A stretch of DNA of 64,000 bases from Paenibacillus validus NBRC 15382 (GCF_004000985.1 NZ_BIMH01000002.1:124001-188000); one strand, 5' to 3'; positions 17,914 through 26,505 are shown, counted from the stretch's first letter. Notes: generated by a model from the sequence alone, not told the origin. Translations and numbers: made by a program.

Positions 17914-19083
17914 TTACGCCTCCTTAATATGCGTATCGTTGAAGTTCGGCGGATTGAACCAATTGCCGCCGCTGGCGACCCATGTGGAATCGAGTGGCAC
18001 CCAAGCTTTCTTCTCGGACAAGTATACCTCGTTCCAGGCATGCGGTCCGTAACCGCCCCGGCCGTCGTAGCCGAGTCCGGTCACAACCTTCACATCGAGC
18101 CCGACGGAACGGGCCATGACGGCATACAGCCTGGAGAAGTCGATGCAGACGCCTTTTCTCGTAGTGAATGTATCCTCGGGCGTCTGCTCCTTCCAGATGC
18201 GCTGTTCCTCGTAAAGCTTGACTTTGTCCCAGTCGTACGAGACCCGCGTGCCGACCCAGCGGTAGAGCAGCTTCGCCTTCTCCTCGTCGGTTTTCGCCTT
18301 GGCTGTCACCTGCCGGGCCGCCTGCGCGATATCCGGCGCGATCCGGGCGTCGAGCACCTCGTATTTGCGCTGTAAAATGTTGCTGAACTCCTGCTCTACC
18401 GCACGGGTAAAAACAGGCAGCTGATTGGCCAGAAAATCGCCGGTTACCGGCTGAATGACTTCCTTGGCGCCTTTCTGGTATAACGAGGACGCTTGAATGT
18501 AACCCGCCACAGGCGTTTGCGGAAACAGCGTCGTGAAAATGAACAGAGCGGCAACCAGGACAAGGCCCCGGCCGAGCCCCGTCACCCCGCCGATACCGCC
18601 GCCCAGCAGGCTGCTGAATACCGTCGGCGCGCCTCCGTTTTCCCCGGATCGCGGCAAACGGTCGCCGCGAGCGGACAGCCAGCCGTCCACAACGGGATCG
18701 ATCAGCCGGTAGACGAGCTGTTTGATCAGACCGTAGCCGACCACGAAGAGCACACTGTTCCGCAGCAGCGAGAAATCCCGCAGCCCCGTCACGACGGTAT
18801 AATAGAACTGCTCCCAAAAACCGAGCTCCTCGGACGGAATGGTAATATTCAAGCCGACGAGCCAAGCCTGTACTTTCGGCGACATCCCGTTCGTCAGCAT
18901 CCACGCGAGGAACAAGCTGACAAGTGTAACGGCGCCCTCCGTCACCATCAGCGCCAAATGCTTGGCCGAAGAGGAAGCGCCGCGAAACAATCCTTGTATG
19001 ACGGAAAAGAAAAATACTGCAGCAATAAGCAGCGTGACGGCGTTGAGCGACATCGCCGTCCTTAGCAAGTCCGTATCGCCCAT
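17914..19083 (-). CDS. Membrane protein with C-terminal transglutaminase-like domain
   Basis: A 389-residue protein. The first about 200 residues hold around five hydrophobic helices with a GGGIGGVTGLGRGLVLVAALF segment similar to CvpA-type membrane proteins. The C-terminal part is a transglutaminase-like cysteine protease fold with the full triad: Cys in RKGVCIDFSRLYAVMARSVG, His in GPHAWNEVYL and Asp in WVPLDSTW. The active domain should face the outside if the last helix ends near residue 190 (topology is inferred). Members of this fold cut or cross-link peptides, or are inactive peptide binders. It is the last gene of a three-gene minus-strand set. Confidence 0.84.
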   Translation of the reverse strand: MGDTDLLRTAMSLNAVTLLIAAVFFFSVIQGLFRGASSSAKHLALMVTEGAVTLVSLFLAWMLTNGMSPKVQAWLVGLNITIPSEELGFWEQFYYTVVTGLRDFSLLRNSVLFVVGYGLIKQLVYRLIDPVVDGWLSARGDRLPRSGENGGAPTVFSSLLGGGIGGVTGLGRGLVLVAALFIFTTLFPQTPVAGYIQASSLYQKGAKEVIQPVTGDFLANQLPVFTRAVEQEFSNILQRKYEVLDARIAPDIAQAARQVTAKAKTDEEKAKLLYRWVGTRVSYDWDKVKLYEEQRIWKEQTPEDTFTTRKGVCIDFSRLYAVMARSVGLDVKVVTGLGYDGRGGYGPHAWNEVYLSEKKAWVPLDSTWVASGGNWFNPPNFNDTHIKEA

Positions 19084-19136
19084 ACCTCCTCCTCCTTCCT
19101 ACCCGGCCCGGTTGATGTCAAGCGCGGCTCCCTCCA

Positions 19137-19571
19137 TTACAAACCCGCGTTCTTTTTCGCTTGGTCAATCAAGCCTTTGATAACATCATCCATTTTGACC
19201 GTGAAGGTCTGGTTCATAAACGTCACCTTCACATCGCCCTCGCCGGCTTTGCCTTCGAGCTTGATGCTTTTCGTCGTAACCGTGAACGATCCGTCGGGAT
19301 TCGCCGCGTACTTGGCCTCTTTGATTTCTTCGCTGAACGTTCGGGCCAACTGGGCCTTCACTTCCGCTGCCGCTTGCGCCCCCACCGTCGTGCCGAATTC
19401 AAGCAGTTGATCTTTATAATTCGCCCCGTAGTAGAACAGCCCCGCTAACACAGCCAGCACGAGAATCCATTTCATCACCGTCTTCACCAGGTTGACGACG
19501 ATGAACAGGACGACGAGCGCACCCACGATGACGTACCACCGGTCCTGTAAAAAATTCATGATAAAGTCCAT
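19137..19571 (-). CDS. Hypothetical membrane-anchored protein
   Basis: A 144-residue protein. Two close hydrophobic stretches occupy about residues 12-50, and the rest is polar and ends in a helical Lys-rich tail. The stretch DGSFTVTTKSIKLEGKAGEGDVKVTF looks like beta strands. I do not recognise a family. ATG 19571 follows GGAGGGGGAG; an in-frame extension to 19628 lacks a ribosome-binding site. It lies 53 bases before the transglutaminase gene and 71 bases after the 50-residue membrane peptide, so the three look like one operon acting at the cell surface. Confidence 0.7.
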   Translation of the reverse strand: MDFIMNFLQDRWYVIVGALVVLFIVVNLVKTVMKWILVLAVLAGLFYYGANYKDQLLEFGTTVGAQAAAEVKAQLARTFSEEIKEAKYAANPDGSFTVTTKSIKLEGKAGEGDVKVTFMNQTFTVKMDDVIKGLIDQAKKNAGL

Positions 19572-19642
19572 CCGCTCTCCCCCTCCTTCAATCCCATGTG
19601 CGGCTAAACTAGCCGCTTTCCCCATCATACAACAGCTGGTCT

Positions 19643-19795
19643 CTACTCTTCATCTCTTTTTTTTCGCAGCTCGGCGAGCTTTCGCCGGATCTCGTCAGAA
19701 CGATCCTTGTGCCCGGTGCCCTTGCGCGTTCTTTTCAACCGAAGCGCCGAAACGACCAGCACGGCGATCAGCAGCACCCACATGAAACCTTCCAT
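19643..19795 (-). CDS. Small single-helix membrane protein, 50 residues
   Basis: On the minus strand an ATG at 19795, preceded by AAAGGGGCG, opens a 50-codon frame ending in TAG at 19643. The peptide begins MEGFMWVLLIAVLVVSALRL, a clear transmembrane segment, then continues as a strongly charged cytoplasmic helix (KRTRKGTGHKDRSDEIRRK, then LAELRKKRDEE). It is the first gene of the operon with 19137-19571 and 17914-19083. No function is known; it may help anchor or regulate the membrane complex. Confidence 0.6.
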   Translation of the reverse strand: MEGFMWVLLIAVLVVSALRLKRTRKGTGHKDRSDEIRRKLAELRKKRDEE

Positions 19796-20003
19796 TTGGC
19801 CGTCGCCCCTTTCTGTTAGGGTTGCAAACCGTTAATCGGGCTAATCGTTAACCCGTTCAATTATTGAGGAGTTTTCCAACTGTTGTACTAACTTGGCCGA
19901 GCCCAGCGTAAACGTATAAAGAGCTTGTATGAATAAGCCGGCAACGAACATCGGCAGTACCCGCTGTAACCGTTGCGGGATTAGAGAACCTCGGGGTGAT
20001 AGG

Positions 20004-21188
20004 ATGAAAACCGCTATATGGCTTTATTTGTTTATGTTCGTCGCGATTTTCGATCTGCACGCGCAGTATCCGATTTTGTCGCCGTTCGCCGTGTCCTTGG
20101 GCGCCGCCCCTTCGTTCATCGGCCTCATTCTCGGCGTCTATTCCATTACGCATCTTCCGGGCAACTTGATCGCCGGATACGGCGTCGATCGCTTCGGCAG
20201 CAAAAAATTTATTCTCTTCAGCCTGATTGTAGCAGGAGTGCTTCTCTTGATTCAATCCCGGGTCACCGACCCGTGGCAGCTTCTGATTATCCGCTCGTTC
20301 AGCGGGTTCGTCCTTGCCTTTCTGTCTCCGGCTTGTTTATCCATGCTGGCGAAAATCGCCAAGGACCGCGTCCACCAAGGCAAATTGATGTCCGGCAACG
20401 GAATGGTGCATACGCTGGCGTCCGTCATGAGCCCGGCGGCCGGCGCTTATTTGGTGGCCCGCTTCGGCTTCGAACAGTCGTTCGTTTATTTGGGATGGGG
20501 CTTAATCACCACGGGCGTACTGGCCTCTATCTTCGTCAAAGAAAGCCCGGCTCCCAGGATGGCCGCGTTCGCGGAGCCCTCAAAAGCGTCGGACGCGCAC
20601 CATACAACGTCTTCGAATGACGCTTCAGAGCTTGAGACCGCCGCCGGATCGGGTACGATTCCATGGCTGTTTTTCTGCATCCCGCTGGCTCTCTCCTGCT
20701 CCCAGGGCATTCTGTTCTTCGAGCTGCCGCTGATGAAAGAGACGCACAGCTCGATTATGACCTCCGGCATATTTTTCTCCTTGGTCAGCTTAGGATCGCT
20801 AGTGACGCTCAGCTTGTTATTCTTAAACCGGGTATCGCCGGTCTGGCGCGTATCGTTCGGGAGCTTGGCGCTCGCGTTCACTTTCTTCGGCATGTCGGTG
20901 CATTGGCCGCTTCCGATGTCGGTTTCGCTGTTCCTGATCGGGATGGCGAAAGGCGTTATTTTCCCCGCAATCGCTTCTTTTCTTGCCGGGGTCACAAGTG
21001 CCAGCCGGTACGGACGCACGTTCTCGTTTTTATCGATATCGTATTCGGTAGGGGCCTTTATCGGCCCGATCGTCTCGGGACATGTACGCGACATCATGTC
21101 TCCTTATTTTATCGCATTCGCGTTCCTGATGATCGCCTTATCGATGGTTCCGTTCCGGGCGATTCTGACACCGTCCCGCACATCTTGA
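20004..21188 (+). CDS. Major facilitator superfamily transporter
   Basis: A 394-residue polytopic protein with about twelve hydrophobic segments. The loop 2-3 motif AGYGVDRFGSKKFI is the MFS signature A, and PGNLIAGYG with the RSFSGFVLAFLSPA segment fit drug or sugar antiporters. A polar Ser/Ala-rich loop near residues 185-220 separates the two six-helix halves. The substrate cannot be inferred. The start ATG 20004 follows GGGGTGATAGG; an earlier ATG at 19929 would lie inside the untranslated region. A short hairpin CCCGC/GCGGG just before the start could influence translation. The next gene downstream is separated by a strong terminator. Confidence 0.85.
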   Translation: MKTAIWLYLFMFVAIFDLHAQYPILSPFAVSLGAAPSFIGLILGVYSITHLPGNLIAGYGVDRFGSKKFILFSLIVAGVLLLIQSRVTDPWQLLIIRSFSGFVLAFLSPACLSMLAKIAKDRVHQGKLMSGNGMVHTLASVMSPAAGAYLVARFGFEQSFVYLGWGLITTGVLASIFVKESPAPRMAAFAEPSKASDAHHTTSSNDASELETAAGSGTIPWLFFCIPLALSCSQGILFFELPLMKETHSSIMTSGIFFSLVSLGSLVTLSLLFLNRVSPVWRVSFGSLALAFTFFGMSVHWPLPMSVSLFLIGMAKGVIFPAIASFLAGVTSASRYGRTFSFLSISYSVGAFIGPIVSGHVRDIMSPYFIAFAFLMIALSMVPFRAILTPSRTS

Positions 21189-21207
21189 GCCGCGGCCGCA
21201 AGCCTCG

Positions 21208-21252
21208 CCGTCCATGAACCGGTCTTTCGCCCGGTTCCGGGCGGCTTTTTTT
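21208..21252 (+). terminator. Rho-independent terminator after the MFS gene
   Basis: GCCGTCC plus GAACCGG pairs with CCGGTTC plus GGGCGGC and is followed by seven T residues. Confidence 0.85.
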
Positions 21253-21274
21253 GTCACATGAGAAGATGGTCGCA

Positions 21275-21464
21275 AACGGATAGGCCAAAAGTACAAATTA
21301 GGGTAAATCCCGCAACCTTATGTAAATGGCCTCCGTTAAGGAGAAACCACCGTGTTTCAGACCAGACAAGCTTGGGTAATCTCCATAGGACTACCCGACG
21401 AAGATGAAACATGATTTGGCAGTACGGACATAAATTGGATGTTCGTGCCGAACTCTTCTGGTGG
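21275..21464 (+). promoter_or_regulatory. Structured leader RNA candidate upstream of the SLH gene
   Basis: About 190 bases upstream of the coding region contain several nested pairings. AACGGA-GGCC (21275-21286) pairs with GGCCTCCGTT (21328-21337). CCACC (21347-21351) pairs with GGTGG (21460-21464). Within that arm GTTTCA pairs with TGAAAC (21354-21359 with 21405-21410), GGGTA with TACCC, and TTGGCA...ACAT with ATGT...TGCCGAA (21416-21452). This looks like a closing stem with two side stems, next to the ribosome-binding site at 21478. It matches no riboswitch class I know. Confidence 0.5.
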
Positions 21465-21493
21465 AATTTCTTAAACGAAGGAGGTGACTAGTT

Positions 21494-23173
21494 TTGTCCG
21501 ACCCATCTCATCATGAATATCGCACAGACCCCGTTCGATTACCAGATCAAGCAGAAAGGAGTGAATCGCGAATGAAGCCTTCTGTTCTACAGAAGACGGC
21601 ACACTTTACCGTTCTTATGATGATGTTATCGTTTGTATTGCCGGTTTTGGCCTACGCGGGTACTGGTTTTAAGGATTTGACTTATAAGAACGGCACGGTC
21701 ACCGGAACCGTATATTCCGATGTGTACAGCTCCTCCGTAACGCCGTCCGTTTATTTCTATGATCCGAGCGGAAACTACTTGGGCGTTACGACCGCTACAT
21801 ACACCGTGTACGACGGCGTGTACAACTATGGATTTACCCTCAATAACGTAAGCACCTTCGATTACGTCCAAGTATACGGACCGAAAGGAACCGGCTTTAA
21901 CGTGGCGGATTCCGTCTATCAATCCGTATACTTGACGACAGATCCGGGCAACTCCGGAGGCGGCGGTGGCTGCTGCGCAGGCGGAGGCGGAGGCGGTTCT
22001 CCTTCCACCGGCTCTGAATCGATTCAAGTCGGCGCCGACGGAAGCGTCAATGCCGATACCTTGAAGAGCTCGTTCGAAAAGTACGACACCGTTACGCTGA
22101 ACTTGAGCGGAGACAGCGTCTCCATTCCGGCCAAAGCGTTAGAGAGCTTCGCTTCCGATACTGACAAGCTGTTGAAGGTGACGAATGCGAACGGCACGTA
22201 TAACATTCCGCTGCACGTCTTGAAGCTAAGCGACCTGGCCGCGAAGGTTGCAGTCACCGTCAGCGAGCTGACGGTGAAAATTACGATTGCCAAGGCCGAT
22301 ACGGCAACCAGCAGCGCGGTGGACGCCGCAGCGAAGCAGTTGGGCGGCTCGGTGCTTGCCCAGCCGGTCGACTTCAACATCGTCGGCGTCGGCAAAGACG
22401 GCAAAACCGCAGCTCCGGATTTCGGCAGTCATTACCTCAGCCGTGTGCTCCCGTTAAGCGGAAGCGAGAATCTCTCCAGGGCGACCGGAGTTCTGTACAA
22501 CCCGGCCACCGGGAAGCTGAGCTTCGTTCCTACGCTATTCACAGATAAGCAGGCGACGCTGAAGCGTAACGGCAGCAGCTTGTACGCCGTCATTCAGCTC
22601 GACAAGAGCTTCGCCGACATCAGCGGGCACTGGGCGCAGCCTTACGTGGAACTGCTTGCAAACAAGCTCGTCGTGGACGGCGTAACCGATACGTCTTTCC
22701 AACCGGAGCGCAGTATCACCCGCGCCGAATTTGCGGCTTTGGTCGTCCGTGCGCTCGGTCTTGAGCCGTCCGGCAGCGCCGGATCGTTCCAGGACGTGGC
22801 CGCAAGCGATTGGTTCGCCGGCGTCGTCGGAACCGCAGCAGCCGCGAAGCTGATCGACGGCTACGAAGACGGCACATTCCGTCCGAATGCCACGATTAAC
22901 CGCGAAGAACTGGCCGCCATGGTCGTCCGCGCTCTGGCCTATGCGAAAGCGAAGCCGGATGTAACGCCGACCGAACAAGCGGCGCTGCTCGCGAAGTTCA
23001 AGGACTCCGGCACCATCGTCTGGGCGCAGCATGAACTGGCCGTCGCCATTCACGCCGGGATCATCGACGGCATGACGAGCGATACGCTCGGCGCTCGCCA
23101 GGATGCGACCCGTGCGCAGTCGGCCGCCATGCTGAAGCGCCTGCTTGTGAAGGCGAACTTCATTAACGAATAA
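21494..23173 (+). CDS. S-layer homology (SLH) domain surface protein
   Basis: An exported protein of 533 residues from ATG 21572, or 559 from TTG 21494. The signal peptide (KPSVLQKTAHFTVLMMMLSF then AYAG) begins at ATG 21572, which follows AAAGGAGTG. The upstream TTG 21494 follows the perfect anti-16S sequence AAGGAGGTGA and is in frame. A glycine/cysteine-rich hinge, NSGGGGGCCAGGGGGGS, divides an N-terminal Tyr/Val-rich part from the rest. The C-terminal about 170 residues are three SLH domains starting FADISGHWAQPYVE, FQDVAASDWFAGVV and FKDSGTIVWAQHEL, which bind pyruvylated secondary cell-wall polymer. The protein is probably a non-covalently anchored surface protein; its function is unknown. 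Confidence 0.88.
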   Translation: MSDPSHHEYRTDPVRLPDQAERSESRMKPSVLQKTAHFTVLMMMLSFVLPVLAYAGTGFKDLTYKNGTVTGTVYSDVYSSSVTPSVYFYDPSGNYLGVTTATYTVYDGVYNYGFTLNNVSTFDYVQVYGPKGTGFNVADSVYQSVYLTTDPGNSGGGGGCCAGGGGGGSPSTGSESIQVGADGSVNADTLKSSFEKYDTVTLNLSGDSVSIPAKALESFASDTDKLLKVTNANGTYNIPLHVLKLSDLAAKVAVTVSELTVKITIAKADTATSSAVDAAAKQLGGSVLAQPVDFNIVGVGKDGKTAAPDFGSHYLSRVLPLSGSENLSRATGVLYNPATGKLSFVPTLFTDKQATLKRNGSSLYAVIQLDKSFADISGHWAQPYVELLANKLVVDGVTDTSFQPERSITRAEFAALVVRALGLEPSGSAGSFQDVAASDWFAGVVGTAAAAKLIDGYEDGTFRPNATINREELAAMVVRALAYAKAKPDVTPTEQAALLAKFKDSGTIVWAQHELAVAIHAGIIDGMTSDTLGARQDATRAQSAAMLKRLLVKANFINE

Positions 23174-23193
23174 GAATCGATCTTGTACGTACG

Positions 23194-23236
23194 AACAGCC
23201 CCGGCGCTTCCATAACGGAAGCGGCCGGGGCTGTTA
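23194..23236 (+). terminator. Rho-independent terminator after the SLH gene
   Basis: ACAGCCCCGGC plus CGCTTCC pairs with GGAAGCG plus GCCGGGGCTGT. The following 23237-23452 holds no gene that I can see. Confidence 0.85.
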
Positions 23237-23452
23237 TTTATTCATCGTTTAACAACACGTATTTGTGCATCGACAAACTTCATAAAAGCCAAACGGCCCG
23301 TGTCGTCATGCGCTTCCCTGCCGCCTCATCGCCCGCTGGGCCTTCGACAATTTCCTGGGAAATATGTACAGGAACAGGTTGGATCGGACAGTAATAGGGG
23401 ATATACTACATCTAAAGCGTACATAAAATAAGACGGAATGCGAGGAACGAGT

Positions 23453-23812
23453 ATGCCGATTGCCATTATTGTCGAAGGAAAAAACGACAAGAGCCGTCTG
23501 AAACGGCTGCTAACGGACGATATTCTGATCGTGTGTACCTTCGGTTCTTTAAATACCGACCGCCTGGAGGAGCTAAAGAAATCGGTCGGCACCCGGGACG
23601 TCTATATATTCACCGATAACGACTCTTCCGGCAAGAAAATAAGAGGTATCCTGCGGGATACGTTCCCGGACGCCGAACAAATTTATACCCGCCGCGGCTA
23701 CGCAGGCGTCGAAGGTACGCCGGACGAATATTTAATTCAACAGTTAGAAAAGGCCGGGCTCGAGGAATATATCTTATATCCGCCCGTGCTCCCGACCTTT
23801 GAGAAGTTTTAA
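23453..23812 (+). CDS. Toprim-domain protein
   Basis: A 119-residue protein that is almost only a Toprim fold. The glutamate motif IIVEGKNDKSRL is at residues 5-16 and the DxD motif IFTDNDSSGKKI near residue 55, as in DnaG primases, topoisomerases, OLD nucleases and ribonuclease M5. The tail TRRGYAGVEGTPDEYL also fits the RNase M5-like group, but the protein is shorter than RNase M5 (about 180 residues) and lacks its C-terminal part. Its reaction is probably metal-dependent nucleic-acid cleavage or transfer. The start follows GAGG. The stop lies six bases from the convergent AEC gene, with no evident terminator. Confidence 0.82.
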   Translation: MPIAIIVEGKNDKSRLKRLLTDDILIVCTFGSLNTDRLEELKKSVGTRDVYIFTDNDSSGKKIRGILRDTFPDAEQIYTRRGYAGVEGTPDEYLIQQLEKAGLEEYILYPPVLPTFEKF

Positions 23813-23818
23813 GTCCGT

Positions 23819-24748
23819 TTATGCGATGAATTTCATTAAATAAATGACAAGCGTGACGGTAAAAATACTGAAGATCGTCGAAGAAAAAACAACCTGGGAC
23901 GAAAATTCCGGTTCATTATCGTACTCTACCGCAAGCAGCACACTGCTTAACGAAGTTGGCACCGCACAGGAAAGCACAAGCGCTTGCGCCATGACGCCGT
24001 CGATGCCGAGCAGCTTGACGATAGCAAATCCGACCGCCGGACCGATGCACAGCCGAAGCACATTGGACAGCATGACGTCCGAGAAATTCAGCTTCCATTT
24101 CATGCTGCCCAGCTGTACGCCTAGCGTGAGCAGGGCGGTTGCGATGAACGCGTTAGAGATATAGTTGATCGGCGTATATACCGGGTCCGGAATCGGCACC
24201 TCCAGTCCGCGCAGCAGGAAGGCAACCGGAATCACATAGATGACGGGCATCGTCAGGATCGTGCGCATCGTCGCCTTGCTATCGTTCTTATTGGTCGCAC
24301 TGCTCACCGAATAAATGCCGTACGTGTTCGGAATAAGACTCTGCATCATCATGATAATGATTTGAACCGACAGCGTGAACGCATCGCCGACAAACACGAG
24401 CTGGTTGAGCGGAATCGCATAGTTGGCGCTGTTGTAAAAGATGACGCTGTTCCGCATCGCCGGTACCATGCCGCCTTCATATCTCCGCACGCGGATGACG
24501 ATTTCGATCAGCATGTACATGGCGGCGAAGAATAGAGAGAAAAACAGCAGCGTTTGCCCGATTAGCGCTAACGAAAGTTGCGATTCATATAACATTTTGA
24601 AGACGATAGCCGGAGAAAATAAATAAAAGTTCAGCTTGGACAATGTCTTAATATCCAGTCGGAAAGCTCGATACAACCAAATCCCCAGCACAATCATAAT
24701 CGTTAAAGGAATAACGTTATTCAATAAAATATGCGTAAAAACGTTCAT
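23819..24748 (-). CDS. AEC-family transporter
   Basis: A 309-residue membrane protein with about ten hydrophobic segments in two five-helix halves, as in auxin efflux carrier (AEC) family proteins. Typical parts are NNVIPLTIMIVLGIWL at the N-terminus, VIFYNSANYAIPLNQLVF in the middle and LSCAVPTSLSSVLLAVEY near the C-terminus. Bacterial members export or take up organic acids such as malate; the substrate here is unknown. GGAGG lies 12 bases before the ATG. It is 24 bases after the SCO gene on the same strand and may be co-transcribed with it. Confidence 0.85.
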   Translation of the reverse strand: MNVFTHILLNNVIPLTIMIVLGIWLYRAFRLDIKTLSKLNFYLFSPAIVFKMLYESQLSLALIGQTLLFFSLFFAAMYMLIEIVIRVRRYEGGMVPAMRNSVIFYNSANYAIPLNQLVFVGDAFTLSVQIIIMMMQSLIPNTYGIYSVSSATNKNDSKATMRTILTMPVIYVIPVAFLLRGLEVPIPDPVYTPINYISNAFIATALLTLGVQLGSMKWKLNFSDVMLSNVLRLCIGPAVGFAIVKLLGIDGVMAQALVLSCAVPTSLSSVLLAVEYDNEPEFSSQVVFSSTIFSIFTVTLVIYLMKFIA

Positions 24749-24772
24749 GCTGGCGCGAGCCTCCGAAGCAAG

Positions 24773-25384
24773 CTATTTTTCTTTGCTGATTTTAATCAAA
24801 TCAGCTGCCACTTTCTCCACGTCCAAGTTCTCGTCAGCGGCCGTATAGTACGTTCGCAGATCGCCTTTGCCGTCTACGAGCAGGAACAAGTTGCTGTGGG
24901 TCCAGGTATCTGCTTTCGGATCTTTGGCTACCATAACGCCGAACTTCTCGGCCAGTTCCACAGTCGCTTTCTCTTCGCCGCGCAGGAAATACCAGCCGTT
25001 ATAATCCGGATGATAACGGTCGGCGAATTCTTTCAGCCGTTCCGGCGTATCTTTCGTCGGATCGAAAGTGATCGACAGTAATGCCGTTTTCGTTCCGAAT
25101 ACGCCTTTCTCCTTAAGACTGTCCTGAATTTTCGACAGCGTATACGTCGACGGCGGGCATACGTCTGGACACGTGGAGAAGAAGAAATATACAAGCTTCG
25201 CTTTCCCCGCCGTATCGGCTAAGGTGACCTCTTTGCCGTCCAGATTTTGCAGTTTGAAGTCGGGCGCTTTGCGCAAGACGTCCATCGTCTGCTCCTCCGG
25301 ACCTTTCAACAGCATGTAACTGAACGTTCCAATCAAGCCGAGCAGCAGCACAATCACGACAATCTTAAATGAATTCTTCGGCAT
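24773..25384 (-). CDS. SCO1/SenC family copper chaperone
   Basis: A 203-residue protein with a membrane anchor (KNSFKIVVIVLLLGLIGTFS at the start) and a thioredoxin-like domain outside. The copper ligands are in the CPDVCP motif (near residue 74) and a histidine in TWTHSNLFLL. SCO proteins help insert copper into the CuA site of cytochrome c oxidase. Its closeness to ctaB fits that role. ATG 25384 follows GAGAGGGGC; a longer in-frame reading to 25552 overlaps ctaB and is rejected. The AEC transporter gene follows it. Confidence 0.9.
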   Translation of the reverse strand: MPKNSFKIVVIVLLLGLIGTFSYMLLKGPEEQTMDVLRKAPDFKLQNLDGKEVTLADTAGKAKLVYFFFSTCPDVCPPSTYTLSKIQDSLKEKGVFGTKTALLSITFDPTKDTPERLKEFADRYHPDYNGWYFLRGEEKATVELAEKFGVMVAKDPKADTWTHSNLFLLVDGKGDLRTYYTAADENLDVEKVAADLIKISKEK

Positions 25385-25455
25385 CTGTAAGCCCCTCTCT
25401 TCATAAAACAATCCCAGCCCGTAAGCGAGGCGTGGGATCGTTCGAAAGTATATGA

Positions 25456-26403
25456 TTACGGCAGCAACGTCGTCGACGTCGTGCTGATCATCATGATGAT
25501 GAATAAAAACATCAAGTAGTTGACGGAGAAGATAAACATCTTTTTGGCCCATTGCATATCGTCTTTGGCTTTAAAGCCTTTCAAGCTGAGGAATGCCCAG
25601 TACAGCCCCATCAGCACCGCCGCGTAAAAGTACAATTCACCGACATAGTCGAACACGTACAGCAGCAGCGAAACCGGCACAAGCAGCACAATGTAACGGA
25701 TCATGGCCATCTTGGTCGGGTAAATGCCTTGAACGACCGGCAGCAGCGGAAAGCCTGCCGCACGGTACTCCTCCATGCGGCGGATGCCGAGCGCCCAGAA
25801 GTGAGGCGGCTGCCACAGGAACAAGATACCGAATAGGATAAGCGCCCCCATGTCAAACTGCTGCTGCACCGCGCAGTAGCCGATGATCGGAGGCACCGCG
25901 CCGGAGAAGCTGCCGACGAACGTGCTCCATACGGAAGTCCGTTTAAACCAGGCGGTATACACCCACACGTACAGGAACAATCCGATCAGCCCAAGCAGCG
26001 TCGATAACGGACTGCCGACCAAAAACCATAACACCGCCAAACCGGCCACGCCGAGCACGATGCCATACCCGAGCACCACCTGCGGGGAAATGCGTCCGCT
26101 CGCCAAGGCGCGCTTCTTCGTACGCTCCATCTTCGCGTCCAGATCGCGGTCCAAGTAGTTATTCAATACCGTGCCCGATGCCATCACGAGCGCGGTTCCT
26201 AGCAGCATATAAATCAGCTTCAACCAATCAATTTGCCAGCCGGACGCTACCCAAAATCCACCCAAGGCTGTAAGTGAGTTGGAGAAAATAAGACCGGGTT
26301 TGATCAGTTGATAGAAGTCTTTCCAACTTACCGGTGCACTTGCCGTCGATTCTGCCGCTGCGGCCGTTTCGACATGAAGCTCCAGGCTTGCCTGCTCTTT
26401 CAA
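25456..26403 (-). CDS. ctaB: Protoheme IX farnesyltransferase (heme O synthase)
   Basis: A 315-residue UbiA-type prenyltransferase with nine hydrophobic segments. The allylic-diphosphate binding motif is NNYLDRDLDAKMERTKKR (NxxxDxxxD), and the second motif lies in the WQPPHFWALGI region. The enzyme joins farnesyl diphosphate to heme B, making heme O, which CtaA then converts to heme A. TTG 26403 is the start: AAGGAGG lies seven bases before it. A GTG at 26457 lacks a site. A sigma-A promoter (26477-26505) precedes it. The SCO gene follows. Confidence 0.93.
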   Translation of the reverse strand: MKEQASLELHVETAAAAESTASAPVSWKDFYQLIKPGLIFSNSLTALGGFWVASGWQIDWLKLIYMLLGTALVMASGTVLNNYLDRDLDAKMERTKKRALASGRISPQVVLGYGIVLGVAGLAVLWFLVGSPLSTLLGLIGLFLYVWVYTAWFKRTSVWSTFVGSFSGAVPPIIGYCAVQQQFDMGALILFGILFLWQPPHFWALGIRRMEEYRAAGFPLLPVVQGIYPTKMAMIRYIVLLVPVSLLLYVFDYVGELYFYAAVLMGLYWAFLSLKGFKAKDDMQWAKKMFIFSVNYLMFLFIIMMISTTSTTLLP

Positions 26404-26476
26404 TTTGTGAACCTCCTTGTGTGAAAAATCGAACAAGCGTTGTTGCGATTTGTCCACGCTTTTACATGTCCCCTTT

Positions 26477-26505
26477 ATAATAGCAACCTAAGGGTCGTTT
26501 GACAA
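26477..26505 (-). promoter_or_regulatory. Sigma-A promoter of ctaB
   Basis: On the minus strand TTGTCA, a 17-base spacer and TATTAT lie 74 bases before the ctaB start. Confidence 0.6.

Noticed and set aside
21275-21464. Leader of the SLH gene as a c-di-GMP or c-di-AMP riboswitch
   Set aside because: The conserved cores of these classes, as far as I can recall them, are not present; I keep it as an unknown structured leader.
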